Positions 63,892 to 64,000 of a stretch of 64,000 nucleotides of DNA are shown in pieces (position 1 is the stretch's first letter; every line of letters starts with the position of its first letter). Source of the stretch: Paenibacillus castaneae (lineage in GTDB: Bacteria > Bacillota > Bacilli > Paenibacillales > Paenibacillaceae). The notes beneath the pieces are model-generated. The model made no database searches and had not been told where the DNA came from. It was given only the letters and a program-made list of their open reading frames with translations. Made by a program: the position numbers and the translations under genes. Where the stretch lies: NCBI RefSeq assembly GCF_002884445.1, contig NZ_KZ614144.1, positions 2,370,290 through 2,434,289 of the forward strand. Reading direction: 5' to 3'.

Positions 63892-64000
63892 ATGAGTACG
63901 AAGGGGCATCATAATGAAGCAGCGGAAGCTGTGGAAGAAGTGGTTGCTGCTGAACAAGCAGAGCAGGCTACAGAAGAAACGACAGACGAAGTAATAGAAG
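63892..64000 (+). CDS. grpE: GrpE nucleotide exchange factor, 3'-truncated
   Basis: The first 36 codons are visible and run off the window. The acidic N terminus (AEAVEEVVAAEQAEQ) and the place directly after hrcA match GrpE, the exchange factor for DnaK. GAGGAGGTGAGTGC precedes ATG at 63892. The conserved domain lies outside the window, so the call rests on position and composition. Confidence 0.85.
   Translation, partial: MSTKGHHNEAAEAVEEVVAAEQAEQATEETTDEVIE

Overview
The window reads as one continuous stretch of chromosome from a low-to-mid GC, endospore-forming Bacillota, most likely a Paenibacillus or close relative. The evidence is: sporulation genes (gpr, spoIIP, yqxA-like), a Gram-positive competence cluster (comER, comEA, comEB, comEC), the block holA-rpsT-gpr-spoIIP-lepA-hemW-hrcA-grpE, strong AGGAGG-type ribosome binding sites, frequent TTG/GTG starts, a T-box in front of leuS and a CIRCE operator in front of hrcA. 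I see no phage, insertion sequence, CRISPR array, rRNA or tRNA gene.

Positions 1-14.2 kb are a mixed housekeeping and accessory segment: the end of a CapA-type gene, a glycerophosphodiesterase, a DUF92 membrane protein, a roughly 50-bp-period hairpin repeat cluster, pepF, several small unknown genes, a methyltransferase, a cold-shock protein, a YebC-family regulator, an MFS transporter, a DUF2600 terpene-synthase-like gene beside pfkA, a putative secreted glycoside hydrolase and a YitT membrane protein. From 14.3-25.3 kb come a CshA-type helicase, a 6S RNA gene (about 17.0-17.2 kb), tpx, a rhomboid protease, a LysR regulator, a YugP-type protease with a MerR regulator, and an ammonium transporter followed by a GlnD-like nucleotidyltransferase and a DEDDh exonuclease. 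The ammonium transporter has a strong promoter and a GlnR/TnrA-like box.

From 25.5-37.8 kb lie a TlpA-like thioredoxin, cimA, dinB, a ferredoxin, an L,D-transpeptidase, a 46-residue membrane protein, pyrD, a small alarmone synthetase, a PCYCGC lipoprotein with its thioredoxin partner, two rRNA-modification genes and a HAD phosphatase. At 37.93-38.88 kb there is a striking array: 18 head-to-tail units of 52 bp, each with a CTGCAG-centred hairpin, lying between two convergent genes. It is the least explained element of the window.

From 38.9-64 kb follow a second DEAD-box helicase with a very long RGG-type tail, ywbE, a DinB-GNAT fusion, T-box-leuS, then comER (divergent), comEA, a metY-type sulfhydrylase inserted in the com cluster, comEB and comEC. 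After these come an ECF sigma/anti-sigma pair, holA, rpsT (opposite strand), gpr, spoIIP, yqxA-like, lepA, hemW, a GNAT gene, hrcA and the beginning of grpE.

Functionally the window mixes RNA metabolism (two helicases, 6S RNA, rRNA methyltransferase, pseudouridine synthase, RelQ), DNA uptake and repair (com genes, dinB), envelope and stress functions (sigma/anti-sigma, L,D-transpeptidase, hrcA-grpE), nitrogen uptake and sporulation. Most genes are short transcription units closed by clear intrinsic terminators, many shared between convergent genes.
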